A DNA stretch of 64,000 nucleotides, from NCBI RefSeq assembly GCF_018446385.1, contig NC_056004.1, positions 29,518,492-29,582,491 on the forward strand. The letters run 5' to 3'. Made by a program: the position numbers and the translations under genes. The notes beneath the pieces are model-generated. The model made no database searches. It had not been told where the DNA came from and worked only from the letters and a program-made list of their open reading frames with translations. This stretch comes from Zingiber officinale. Its lineage: Eukaryota; Streptophyta; Magnoliopsida; Zingiberales; Zingiberaceae. This document shows positions 1 to 10,259 of this stretch, piece after piece (positions within the stretch are counted from its first letter, which is position 1; every line of letters starts with the position of its first letter).

Positions 1-179
1 TGCCCTTGACATGTCCAAGGGTCCAATCACACACATAATAACTAAAAACCATAATAGTTGGATCCTGCATCCACAAAGTTAGCACATCCTACTATTAACC
101 TGCCTAAATTATGTATGACATGTGCATAATTAACCTAATACCAAATACACAGAGGCAAAACCCTAGCTCTGATACCAAT
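1..179 (-). mobile_element. Internal 5' part of a minus-strand LTR retrotransposon, cut by the window edge
   Basis: A primer-binding site lies at 166-177. On the minus strand it reads TGGTATCAGAGC, the usual complement of the initiator-Met tRNA 3' end, and it is two bases from the end of the LTR at 180-2588. The rest of this stretch is therefore untranslated leader of an element whose coding part lies left of the window. No ORF is readable here. The orientation call rests on the order PBS then LTR end. Confidence 0.8.
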
Positions 180-2588
180 TGTTGGCTGCTACTCGAAAAA
201 CCTAGAGGTTCCACTGTACAAAAATTTGTACAAAGGTCTGAACCTTTTCCTAGCTACCATGTGTTCTTTTAAATTAAATTTTGGATCGCCTGCAGAACTT
301 AACACGTTTGATCCAAAACTTAATCTATTCGTTCTTTTAGGTTTTGACTTGGGTCTCCTACGGAACTTAACACGTTCGACCCAAATCACCTTAAGTTATT
401 AATTCCATTAAATATTAATTTCCATAATCGGTTCCCAGTACTGACGTGGCGAGGCACATGGCCTTCTTGGATATGGGAGCAACCACCACCGACTAGACAA
501 AACCTTTTATAGAAAACTAATATTTAATTTCCTAAAATAACGTTAGGTTAACCGAAAAGAACAATCAAATCACAAGGAAAAGAAAAAAAAAAGAACACAA
601 TATCGAAAAACATATTCAAAATTCTAGAATCGTAAGTCTCTTGTATTTAGTATTATTTCCAAAAATAACTAATATGATGCGGAAAGAAAAATTACTAGTT
701 ATACCTTTTAGAAAGACCTCTTGATCTTCTACCGTATTCCTCTTCTAATCTCGGACGTTGTGTGGGCAACGATCTTCCGAGATGAGAAACCACCAACCAC
801 CTTCTTCTCCTCCTAGCTAGGTTCGGCCACAAAGGAAAAAGCTTCACCAAGGAAGAAAATCAAAACACTAACCAAGCTCCAAGAGATGCTCGCTTCCTCT
901 CCTTCTTCTTCTTCTTCTCCAAGTAGTATCCGGCCACCACAAGAGCTCCAAGGAAAGAGAGGGGTTCGGCCACCACAAGAAGAAGAGAGGGAAAGGATGG
1001 CCGGCCACACCAAGGAACAAAAGAGGGAGAGAAATAAAATAGAGGTTGTGTCTTGTGAAGGCACCCTCACCCCTTCTTTTATATTCCTTGGCCTAGGCAA
1101 ATTAGGAAATTTAATTACAATAAAATTTCCTTAATTTCCTTGACATGATTTAATTGAGAAAAATAAAATAAAATTTCCCAAATTAAATTCAAGTGGCCGG
1201 CCACATCATGAAGAACAAATTGGACAAGTTTTAATCAACAATTAAAACTTCCTAATTTGTTTCCGGAAATTTTAAAATTAAAATTTCTCTTCAAAAATCT
1301 CTTCATGGTTGATAAAAAGAAATTTTCATAATTTTAATTTTACAACATGTGAATAATTTTTAAAGAGAAAATAAAATATCTCACCAATCTACAAATAAGG
1401 AAAGAGATCTAATCTCTTTCTTTAATCTATTGTAGATCTTTTACAAGAGAGATATTTTAATTTTAAATCTCTTTAATAAATTATATCTTCCACATAATAA
1501 AAATTAAAATTAAATTTCTTTTTTAATTTAATTTGGTCGGCCCCCACTAGCTTGGGTTCAAGCTAGGGCCGGCCACCCAATCTTATACCTAGGTCGGCCC
1601 TAGCTTGGTTCCCAAGCTAGCTTGGCCGGCCCCTTATTGGTGGGTATAGAAGGTGGGTATAGGTGGGTATAGTACTCTATAAATAAGAGGCTACGATAGG
1701 GACCGAGAGGAGGAATTGGTTTTGGTCTCCCGATAAAATTAAGCATCCCGTGTTCGCCCCGAACACACAACTTAATTTTATCAATAATAATTCATTCCAC
1801 TAGAGAACTATTATTGAACTACCGCACCAATCCCAAATTACATTTTTGGGCTCCTTCTTATTATGAGTGTGTTAGTCTCCCTGTGTTTAAGATATCGAAT
1901 GTCCACTAATTAAGTGAGTTACTGACAACTCATTTAATTAATATCTTAGTCCAAGAGTAGTACCACTCAACCTTATCGTCATGTCGGACTAAGTCCACCT
2001 GCAGGGTTTAATATGACAATCCTTATGAGCTCCTCTTGGGGACATTATCAACCTAGTATCTCTAGGACACAGTTTCCTTCTATAATCAACAACACACACT
2101 ATAAGTGATATCATTTCCCAACTTATTGGGTTTATTGATTCATCGAACTAAATCTCACCCATTGATAAATTAAAGAAATAAATATCAAATATATGTGTTT
2201 GTTATTATATTAGGATTAAGAGCACACACTTCCATAATAACTGAGGTCTTTGTTCCTTTATAAAGTCAGTATAAAAGAAACGACCTCAAATGGTCCTACT
2301 CAATACACTCTGAGTGTACTAGTGTAATTATATAGTCAAGATAAACTAATACTTAATTACACTACGACCTTCTAATGGTTTGTTCCTTTCCATTTTTGTC
2401 GTGAGCTACTGTTTATAATTTATAAGGTACTGATAACATTATCTTCTGCATGTGACACCACATACTATGTTATCTACAATATAAATTAATTGAACAACTA
2501 CAACTAAATGTAGATAATTTGACCAAATGTGATTCTTTATTCATAATGAATGTTTACAAAGCTTAGGCTTTCAGTATACACTCCAACA
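180..2588 (-). mobile_element. 5' LTR, 2.4 kb, large-LTR family (copy A)
   Basis: The stretch starts TGTTGG and ends CCAACA on the plus strand and is bounded on the left by a PBS. It is homologous over its whole length to 11073-13479 (inverted) and 59057-61647 (same orientation). Shared landmarks are several GGCCGGCC blocks, the GACGTGGCGAGGCACATG segment near 440-460, and the terminus GTATACACTCCAACA. On the minus (sense) strand a TATAAAAG box lies around 1076-1083. On the plus strand a CTATAAATAAG box lies around 1677-1687. The short ORFs inside, such as 813-1100, are low-complexity LTR sequence and not genes. The base after the LTR (2589) starts a copia gag remnant, so the element landed in an older copia copy. 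The matching TSD lies outside the window. Confidence 0.88.
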
Positions 2589-4680
2589 AGAGAGACATAG
2601 GAAATGGGTCAAGGCAGATGAATGGCGCGGTGTTACATTTTGACTTCAATGTCAAATGTGCTGCAACATCAGTATCAAGCCCTACCCACTACCTATGACA
2701 TGATCATCAATCTCAAGGAACTCTTCGGACACCAAAATCGGACTGCCAAACAGGAGAACAATTAAGGTGTATCTTATTTATTAGTTGTTGAAACATGTTT
2801 AGCGGTGTTATCTACCGGTACCTGGTGTGTAGATACGGGAGTCACTGATCATGTCTGTAATTCATTATAGGGGTTCCAGGAAACCTGACGACTACATGAA
2901 GGGGAAATCACCGTCTACATGGGCAATGCTATAAGCGTGGCGACTGTTGCAGTGGGAGATGTTTATTTATCTTTTGATAGGAATAAAACTTTGATTTTGA
3001 AAAATTATCTTTACGTACCATATTTTAGAAAGAACTTGATTTTAGTTTCTAAATTATTTATGGATGGATATTCTGTTTCTTTTGATGACAAAGTGGTTGT
3101 CAAGAAAAATAGGATGGTTATTTGTTCTGGTACATTGGTTGGCAATTTGTATACTCTTAATCCAATAACTCCCATGATGCAACAAATGAAAATTAATAAC
3201 ACATCTTTTAATTCTAATAAGAGAAAGTAACCTTTGGAAATAAACCAAACATATCTTTGGCATCTAAGGTTGGGTCATATTAACTTGAGTAGGATTCAAA
3301 AGTTAATAGCTGATGGACTTTTGGGTTCATTGGTAGTGGAAAACTTTCCGATCTGCGAGTCTTGCTTGGAAAGAAAAATGACCAAGAGATCTTTTAAGGC
3401 AAAGGGGTATAGATCCAAAGAAGTGTTGGAATTGGTTCATTCTGATTTGTGTGGGCCTATGACTATCCAGGCAAGAGGTGGTTTTGAATATTTTGTCTCT
3501 TTTATAGACGACTATTCGAGATATGAGTACATTTACTTGATGCGCCGCAAGTCTAAGTGCTTTGATAAGTTCAAAGATTACAAGGCTGATGTGGAGAAAT
3601 GTCATGGTAAAAGTATCAAGACACTATGGTCTGATCATGATGGAGAGTACCTCTTAGGAGAGTTTAGGAGTTACTTATCAGAGGTCGGGATTCAATCCCA
3701 ATTGTTTGCACTTGGTACACCCCAATAGAATGGTGTGGCAGAACGAATGACTCTTATGGAAATAGTTAGATCTATGATGAGTTATTCAGAATTACCAAAT
3801 TCATTTTGGGGATATGCTCTGAAAATGGAGGTGTACATTCTGAACTTGATACCTTCTAAGTCAGTACCCTCTACTCCCACAGAATTGTAGAATGGACGTA
3901 AGCCTAGTTTAAAACACATTCGGATTTAGGGTAGTCCAGCACATGTGCTGAAGGGAGACACTAATAAGTTGGAATCACGTACAGAAGTTCACATGTTTGT
4001 GGGATATCTTAGAGGAATGAAAGGTGGTTTATTTTATAATCCTAAAGATGAGAAGGTCATTGTTAGCACCAATGTCCGATTTTTAGAAGAGAATTATGTA
4101 ATGAACCACAAGCCCATGAGTAAAATTGTTCTTGAGGAAATAAGAGAGGGCGCTTCAATTTTAGTACCAACAGTACAAGATGAGATACCACAAGTAACTG
4201 CAACATGTGTCACAAATAATGCACAATTACAGGTAGTGCCTCGTCCTAGTGGGAGAGTTATTAGACAACTTGATAGATTCATATTTTTGGGAGAGTCTTC
4301 GGACTTGATCCCTGGTGAACATGAAGTTGATCCCTGGACATATGATGAAGCACTCCAAGATAAAGATGTAGCATCTTGACAAAGTGCAATCAACTCTGAA
4401 ATAGAATCTATGTATTCTAATCAGGTCTGGGAGCTTGTAGAACCACCAAATGGTGTAAAAGCCATTGGATGTAAATGGGTCTACAAAAAGAAAAAGAGGA
4501 ACAAACGAGAAGGTGGAAACTTTTAAAGCGAGACTTGTTACGAAGGGGTATACTAAAAAAGAGGGAATCGATTATGAGGAAACTTTTTCGCCAATAGCTA
4601 TGCTTAAGTCTATCTGGATTCTTTTATCTATTGCTGCTCATATGGATTATGAGGTTTGGCAAATGGATGTTGACCAAATC
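2589..4680 (+). pseudogene. Ty1/copia polyprotein remnant: gag end, protease, integrase, start of reverse transcriptase
   Basis: Domains occur in copia order. There is a gag tail near 2640-2760. A protease with a DTG-type active site (VDTGVTDHV, about 2834-2860) follows. The integrase zinc-binding region at 3250-3370 has WHLRLGH and CESCLERK. The integrase core at 3440-3800 has DLCGP, SDHDGEY and NGVAER. The start of reverse transcriptase (GCKWVYKKK then FKARLVTKGY) runs from 4465. The frame is broken by in-frame stops near 3726, 3887, 3928 and 4377, each where the family normally has Gln or Trp, so simple transitions explain them. The copy ends abruptly after WQMDV at about 4675, before the catalytic YVDD. 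RNase H and the 3' LTR are missing. It is a dead, 3'-truncated copy; the 5' part was cut by the insertion at 180-2588. Confidence 0.88.
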
Positions 4681-5372
4681 TCATGATCGGTCGATTGAAC
4701 CGAGGATAGATAGAGACTCAGTCAAATCGGGTTGATCGGATCGAATGAGGCGAAGATCATCAGCTGATCGGTCGACTGAACAGCGGGAGCGATCGATCGA
4801 ACGAAGGTTCTATCCGGAGATGTTGCATTTGGAAGGAAGCTCGGGCGGGTTCAATAGGTTCGGTCCACCGAACCAGGGGATCGGTCGATCTATCCGGGTC
4901 GAGTCAAAACTTGATCTCAAGATCAGAGGATCTGGATCAAGTTTGAAAAGGCTATAAAAAGGGGTCTCGGCCAACACTTCAGGGATACCAAAAATCAGAC
5001 TATTTGTGCTCCTGTGTGTTGCTCCGAAACGCTTCAACAACACTCAATTGCTGCCCCGACAATCGACGACTCTTTTACTTATCCTTATATTGTAGGTATA
5101 CTTTGTTTACTTTTGTACTTGTAATTGCTTACTTGTAAAGAATTTTTGAGCTATTAGTGCTTTCCCACTGAGAGCGATCAACGATCGCGGGCCTTGGAAT
5201 AGGAGTCGTCATACGCTCCGAACCAAGTAAAAGAAATCATGTTAGCAATTGCTTTTGTGTCTTTCTTTATTCCGCCGTGTTCTTATTCTGAGTTTTCTGA
5301 AATAAATGAATTAGCCATGAGTGCTATTCACCCCCCCCTTCTCTAGCACGTCATCGATCCTACAAGCTGAGC
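4681..5372 (+). mobile_element. LTR fragment of a copia-like element, plus orientation
   Basis: No coding capacity. The first 280 bases hold repeated short self-complementary motifs (GATCGGTCGA, TCGATCGA). Later comes the module GCGGGCCTTGGAATAGGAGT followed by CCGAACCAAGTAAA, and then GCTATTCACCCCC near 5323. The same order of modules, inverted, makes up the LTR at 9492-10248, and a diverged version is at 14634-15358. The LTR end is probably near CCTACAA at 5372. Its start is lost at the junction with the truncated copia polyprotein. No PBS follows. Confidence 0.6.
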
Positions 5373-7298
5373 TGAACACTTGGCACGAGATGGAAAATCC
5401 AAGTGAGTCATGATTGTCTGGACACTTAGCGGTCGAAAGTCCAATAGGAAGTTATCATGAAACGAGGAAGTTTCGATAGAGCAAACTTTCGAATGTCATA
5501 ACTTTTGACTCGGATATCACAACAAGATGATTTTCATTGTGAAATGGAACTTGTTCAGAGATCTATGTTTGTCAAACTCAGCTATCAGTCAATTGATGGA
5601 TTTGATCAGTCTATTGATGGCTTTAAAAACTAAATAGAAGCAAGATAGAATCGGTCGATTGATGCGTTTGATCAATTGATTAATAAATTTAGAAACTAAA
5701 CTAAACAAAAATAAAGTTAAATTTGTATGATTTGATTCGACTGATGAAATTAGTTGACTTTTGTGTTGGGTTGCAATGGTTGTAAATAACATCTCACAAT
5801 GAAAACACATGGAAATGATCATGAACTTATAAGAGAAAGATATCTCTATTGTATAAGACCTTTTGGGTGGAGCCTAAAACTAAAATCATTAGGGCTTAGG
5901 CCCAAAGTGGACAATATCATAAAATTAGGGAGATATCTTAATTCTTTTGGTCATAACAATTGGTATCAGAGCTTAGATTGTCAGAAGGACTAACAGTCGA
6001 CTGTGCACAAGAGTCATACTCCAATCAAGCCATGTGAGTGGAATATTGACCTCTAATTAAGGAAGTTAGGGCTTCCATGTCTGAAGCAAGATGACTAGAC
6101 ACTAGGTAGAGAAGTCCTAGTTGCGGTTAGGCAAGAAAGACTTAGTAAGTCAGTTGGATTGGGAGGCAAGGAAGTCCTAGCAGGTAGGTGGACTAAGGGC
6201 TAAGGAAGTCCTAGTAAGTCAGTTGGATCGAGGGGCAGGAAAGTCCTGGTGGGTTAAGAATTAAATGACATCAAGCTGATATGCTTGAGAGGGTGGTCCT
6301 TCATTTAAGGGGTGATTATTGAATTACAATGGCTACAAATAAAGTCCTATATTAAAAATACATGGAAAGAATCATGAATATATAAGAGAAAAATATCTTC
6401 ATTGGTATGACGCCTTTTAGATAGAGCTCAAAAATAAAACCATGAGATTTTAGGCTCAAAGTGGATAATATCATATCATTGTCAAGATATCTTAATTCTT
6501 TTGGTCCTAACATGATGGTTCACATCAGTCGACTGATGTCAAATTAAAGAGAATAGAAGCGAGGATGACATACTTGTTCTGTTCGACTAATGAGATTAGT
6601 CAACTGATATGAGACAATAGTTGACTGATGTTGGACAACAGTCAAATGATGTCAAATTAAAGAGTACAGAAGCGAGTGAGACTCGCGTGCTCTGTTTGAC
6701 TGATGGTCTTAGTCTATTGATGTGCAAATTATCAACAAAATCAGACAGATTTTAAAAAGTTCAAAGGTCATTCAACGGTTAGAGACCATATCAATCGACT
6801 GATGGTAAGATCAGTCAGTTGATAGGTGAAAATGAGTTTCGACCTAAAGGGTTTAAGGGAGAGGTTTCGAGAAGTTTTTCATTATTAGTTCTTGGAAGGT
6901 TTTAGAAGATAGTGTTGTTACATTTCCAGACCATTAAGAGGCATTTCCAAGCTATAAGAGAATCAAGCAAGTAAGGTGTTCAATTGTAAAGTATTATTAC
7001 TTTTATATTCATTTGTGTCTTGTATTTCTTGCAATCTTCTTACAAGAATGCATTGTAAGAGGCTTCTCTGCCTCTGGAGAGTTTATGAGAAGGAGAGAGT
7101 TTTTAGTGGATGTGATTGCTAGAAGTGGACCCTTGGATTAGTCATCTCAAGAAAGTGGATACCAAGTAAATTCCGGATTTGTTCATGTGGAGCCGAGATT
7201 GAAGCACGGTTTTTACTGCACATTCAACGACAAGCACAAAACATTAAAGAAAAGGGATATAAGCTATTCACCCCCCTTAACTTGCATGAGTCCTAACA
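5373..7298 (+). mobile_element. 5' LTR of a decayed gag-only copia-like element, split by a TRIM
   Basis: The right boundary is clear: CCTAACA ends at 7298 and a PBS-like TGGTATTAGAGT follows at 7301. The left boundary is approximate. The LTR holds repeated CAGTCGACTGATG-type palindromes, including the perfect 18-mer ACATCAGTCGACTGATGT at 6522-6539. It also has the conserved GCTATTCACCCCCC motif at 7263. Bases 6737-7258 are homologous to 15359-15872, which is probably the remains of the matching 3' LTR. Bases 5764-6512 belong to an inserted TRIM. Confidence 0.65.
5764..6512 (+). mobile_element. TRIM: small non-autonomous LTR retrotransposon, 749 bp
   Basis: Two direct repeats of about 195 bp (5764-5958 and 6317-6512) share the run from CAATGG to AAAGTGGA(C/T)AATATCAT and end TTGGTC(A/C)TAACA. 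A perfect PBS, TGGTATCAGAGC, lies at 5961-5972, two bases after the left repeat. A purine-rich tract, TTAAGGGGTGA, lies just before the right repeat. There is no coding capacity in about 360 internal bases. The sizes and the AAAGTGGACAATATC motif fit the plant TRIM class. The flanking five bases (TTTTG and TGATG) are a poor match, so the TSD is decayed or the right edge is a little off. Differences at the starts of the two repeats are mostly G to A, which suggests age. Confidence 0.82.
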
Positions 7299-7300
7299 AG

Positions 7301-7312
7301 TGGTATTAGAGT
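7301..7312 (+). promoter_or_regulatory. Primer-binding site, mutated
   Basis: TGGTATTAGAGT differs at two positions from the initiator-Met PBS seen elsewhere in the window. It sits two bases after the LTR end, as expected for a copia-like element. Confidence 0.7.
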
Positions 7313-7399
7313 GAGACCGCTCTTTATCAGATTAATCTCTGTTAGAGCATGAGCTAAGGAAGAGGAAGTTGAAGTTTTAAGCCTAAATTTCAACAATTT

Positions 7400-8954
7400 A
7401 AAGGGCTAATTTTCAAAGGAACTCAACTTCAAAATGGAACTCTGAGATGAATTTAGATATGATATCCGGATACCTTCATCCTTTGGATTTAGAAGCTTTG
7501 ATCTTTGAAAGTCAAAGATGGAATACTTCCTCATGATGGGCATAGAACAATAGTTTGCTTTAACAGAAGGATTTGAATATCCGAGAGATAGCCAAGGAAA
7601 ACTTCTCAAGAAGAAAAAATAGTCTAAGGAGCAAGTTCAAAGATCCAAGACTCATGAAAAGGTAATGAAAGTATTGTCAAATATTTTACCTAACGATATC
7701 TTATGTAAGATAAGTTAATATTGGGATGCAAAGGATCTATGAAACAAGCTTGCAAAGCTTCATGAAGATCCAACCTCAACGCTAAGTGAAAATGAATCTA
7801 GAGAGGGAGACTCTTTGGATCGAGAGCATGAGGACTCGGAGGTTGGGAGGTGTTCAACATCTAAGGATGAAATTGAAGAAGAGGGGAAGAACTCATTGAC
7901 ACCGAAACAAGAACCCTCAACTTCTGAAATCGATGAGGAAGAAACATGTGCCACCTCCACAAGTCGAGATATCTCAACTCATGAAGGTATAACAAATTTG
8001 TGTATTAAAAATAAAGATCATATATTATATTTTGAGTGTACAGAAAGAGGACACTATAAGAATAAATATCCCAAATTGAAAAAGAAGAATGCTCAAATGA
8101 CATCCAAGGTGAAGGAGAAGCTAAAGGAGACCAAAACCTTGATAATAAAGGGCAAAGAGCACATTGTGTGCTTCTTATGCATTCAAAAGAGACATTATAA
8201 AAATCAATGTCCAAAGAGAAGATCTTCAAACAAGAACAAAAAAGGAAGCTCAAATCAAGTGGGAGCTTCTAAAAATAACACTAAGGTACTATTAGTTAAT
8301 TGTATTGTCTTATATAATGATAAGCATGTTAGAAATAGATTTTACCATCTTGGTGCAAATTACCATCAAAATAAAAAATTTTATAAGCATAATGAAAATT
8401 TTAGGGTGTTTAATGGTAGACCAACAAAATCTAATGATAGAAATAATCTAGGCAAGAACCATATATAAGGAAATTAAAAATATGCCTAAAAAAAGGAATA
8501 TCTAAGGAAATCATGAAAAATCTAAATTTGGTGATTTAAGAATTAAAAATTAAGTTTTGAGGTTAAGACTTGATAAATTAGAGAAGACCCTAGAAAAAAA
8601 TTGACAAATAGTATCAAAGGGTCCAAGAAACAAAACCTAGGTTTAGGAAGATAAAAGTTATCTAAGGGAAAGAAGGGTTTGGGATACAAACCTAAGTCCA
8701 AGGTAAACATGACTTCCTATCATAGAGTTATATATAGCTATGAAACTAACTCTAAATTTATAAATCAAGCCAAGGTTACAAGGAAAGTTCTCCCAAGAGT
8801 TGACCTTGAGGAGACTAGTATGACTGAGGCTTCTAAGAAGCTTATAAAAGTCATTAGGAAGATATCTAGAGAGGTTATCCCTAGTGAGTACTTAATGTAC
8901 CCAAGGAGCATCAATAGCTTTCGAGTTCCTAAGAGTGTATTCTCTACACCCTAG
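7400..8954 (+). pseudogene. Decayed copia-type Gag with two zinc knuckles (gag-only element)
   Basis: Translated pieces match, in order, the better preserved Gag at 53483-55329. They are FLMMGIEQ and FALTEGFE near 7520-7570, LAKLHEDPTST near 7750, a Glu/Ser/Thr-rich linker, two CCHC knuckle regions near 8030-8075 and 8168-8212, and a basic tail ending FSTP before a stop at 8952-8954. The first knuckle has lost its first and last Cys (YFECTERGHYKNKYPK). The second keeps CX2C...HX4C. Stops and frameshifts break the N-terminal part and the part around 8468-8680. No protease, integrase or reverse transcriptase follows. The stop falls at the same family position (VPKSVFSTP here, VPRSIFSTP in the other copy), so the short coding region looks original and not a product of decay. 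Confidence 0.75.
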
Positions 8955-9491
8955 ATGAGTTTAGTGTATGCGTACCTTAATTGGAAGGATAGTTAACTAG
9001 ACCATAGTAAAGTTGACACTTTCAAAAAAAACTCAAGGTATATTGTGACACCTTGAAAATGAGAAGTTAATTTTTACTCTTGAAAAGTAAAATATGCCAA
9101 TCAAATTTTTGAAGTATTGAGGTTGATCAAATTGACACAAATATAATATAATTCAAAAGAATGTTAAGTGGAGATTTTGGTACATTCTAGGGAAATGGGC
9201 AACTTATGCTTATTTTGGCTTAGTAAATTAGTTGATAATACTTAGATATAAAATCTAGGTAGTTTTTCTTATGATCCATAAATATTATGATTGTGTGTCC
9301 TATAACATGCCCTGATATCATATCTTGCATTCATATTATTATGAAAAATACTACATTTCATATCATACATGCATTATTATTTATGATAATCTTTTTTTGA
9401 AAGTATGCATTATGATGTATGTCATAGTCATTGTCATGCATTGTGTTAATTCCTTATAATTAAGTATAATAACATTAATCGACATCCTAGG
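8955..9491. other. Non-coding internal sequence downstream of the decayed gag
   Basis: This is AT-rich, with no ORF of note. The first part resembles the sequence after the gag stop of the 53-kb copy: a block near AATTGGAAGG followed by TTGACACT. It is therefore the 3' untranslated part of the same family. It ends where an LTR begins at 9492. Confidence 0.5.
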
Positions 9492-10248
9492 TGTTGGATC
9501 GTAAAGTTCGCTAGAGGAGGGGGTGAATAGCTATCGTTGAAACTTAATCGAGTAAGCAGCGGAAATAGAAAAATAGGAACAATGCTAACACACCAAATTT
9601 TTATTTGGTTCAGAGTCTTCGTCGACTCCTACTCCAAGGCCCGCACTCATCGAGTGCTTTCGTTGGGAAATCCACTAATAGTTCATACAAAGAGTTACAA
9701 GATTAGTACAAGAACTTATAAAACTAAATTACCGACAACAAGGAAATTAAAACTGAGTCGCAGGTTGTTGGAGGTGCTTCGTAGCATCGCAGGAGCATCT
9801 TTGGAGTAGTGTGCAATAGAGCAATCGTGGTAGAAAGTTGTATGTCATGCTCTGGCGGAAGGCTTCTTATATAGGTAGCTCTAGGCGCCGGATCATTTTC
9901 GGGTGCCTGGACTATGACCTCGGCCTAGCCAATCAACGCTCTTCACGTTTGCGACGAGATAAACTTTTGCAAGAAAAAGATTAGTCCAAGGCAATAAACA
10001 TTATACTACCTTGCAAAACAATGTTAGCACAATATAGCAAATAGAGTAGTAACTAGATTTTGTCTTCTCGAGACCAGAATCTAGTCAAGATCACAACTTA
10101 GATTTTCAAATGGATCTAAGTTGGATCGACACCTACTATTCTCTCAAACAGGGAACGCGTCCTCACAAAGTCACTCTCCTCTAGTGACTTACCATAACTT
10201 ACCGTCTTACCTTAACTTATCAACTTACCTTGTCAATCTCATTATCCA
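9492..10248 (-). mobile_element. LTR, about 757 bp, probable 3' LTR of a minus-strand gag-only element
   Basis: Begins TGTTGG and ends at about ATTATCCA on the plus strand. It is followed by TGACTCCCCCTGAAC, which read on the minus strand is a polypurine tract next to the LTR. It contains the inverted modules CTAGAGGAGGGGGTGAATAG (9511-9530) and GACTCCTACTCCAAGGCC near 9624-9641. In minus-strand order it closes the element that starts with the LTR at 13773-14633. The two LTRs differ clearly in sequence, so either the element is a recombinant or the pairing is wrong. The right edge is approximate. Confidence 0.55.
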
Positions 10249-10259
10249 TGACTCCCCCT

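Noticed and set aside
7815-8468. Host zinc-knuckle (CCHC) gene
   Set aside because: It has an LTR and PBS upstream, is homologous to the E3 Gag, and has decayed neighbours in frame, so it is retrotransposon gag.
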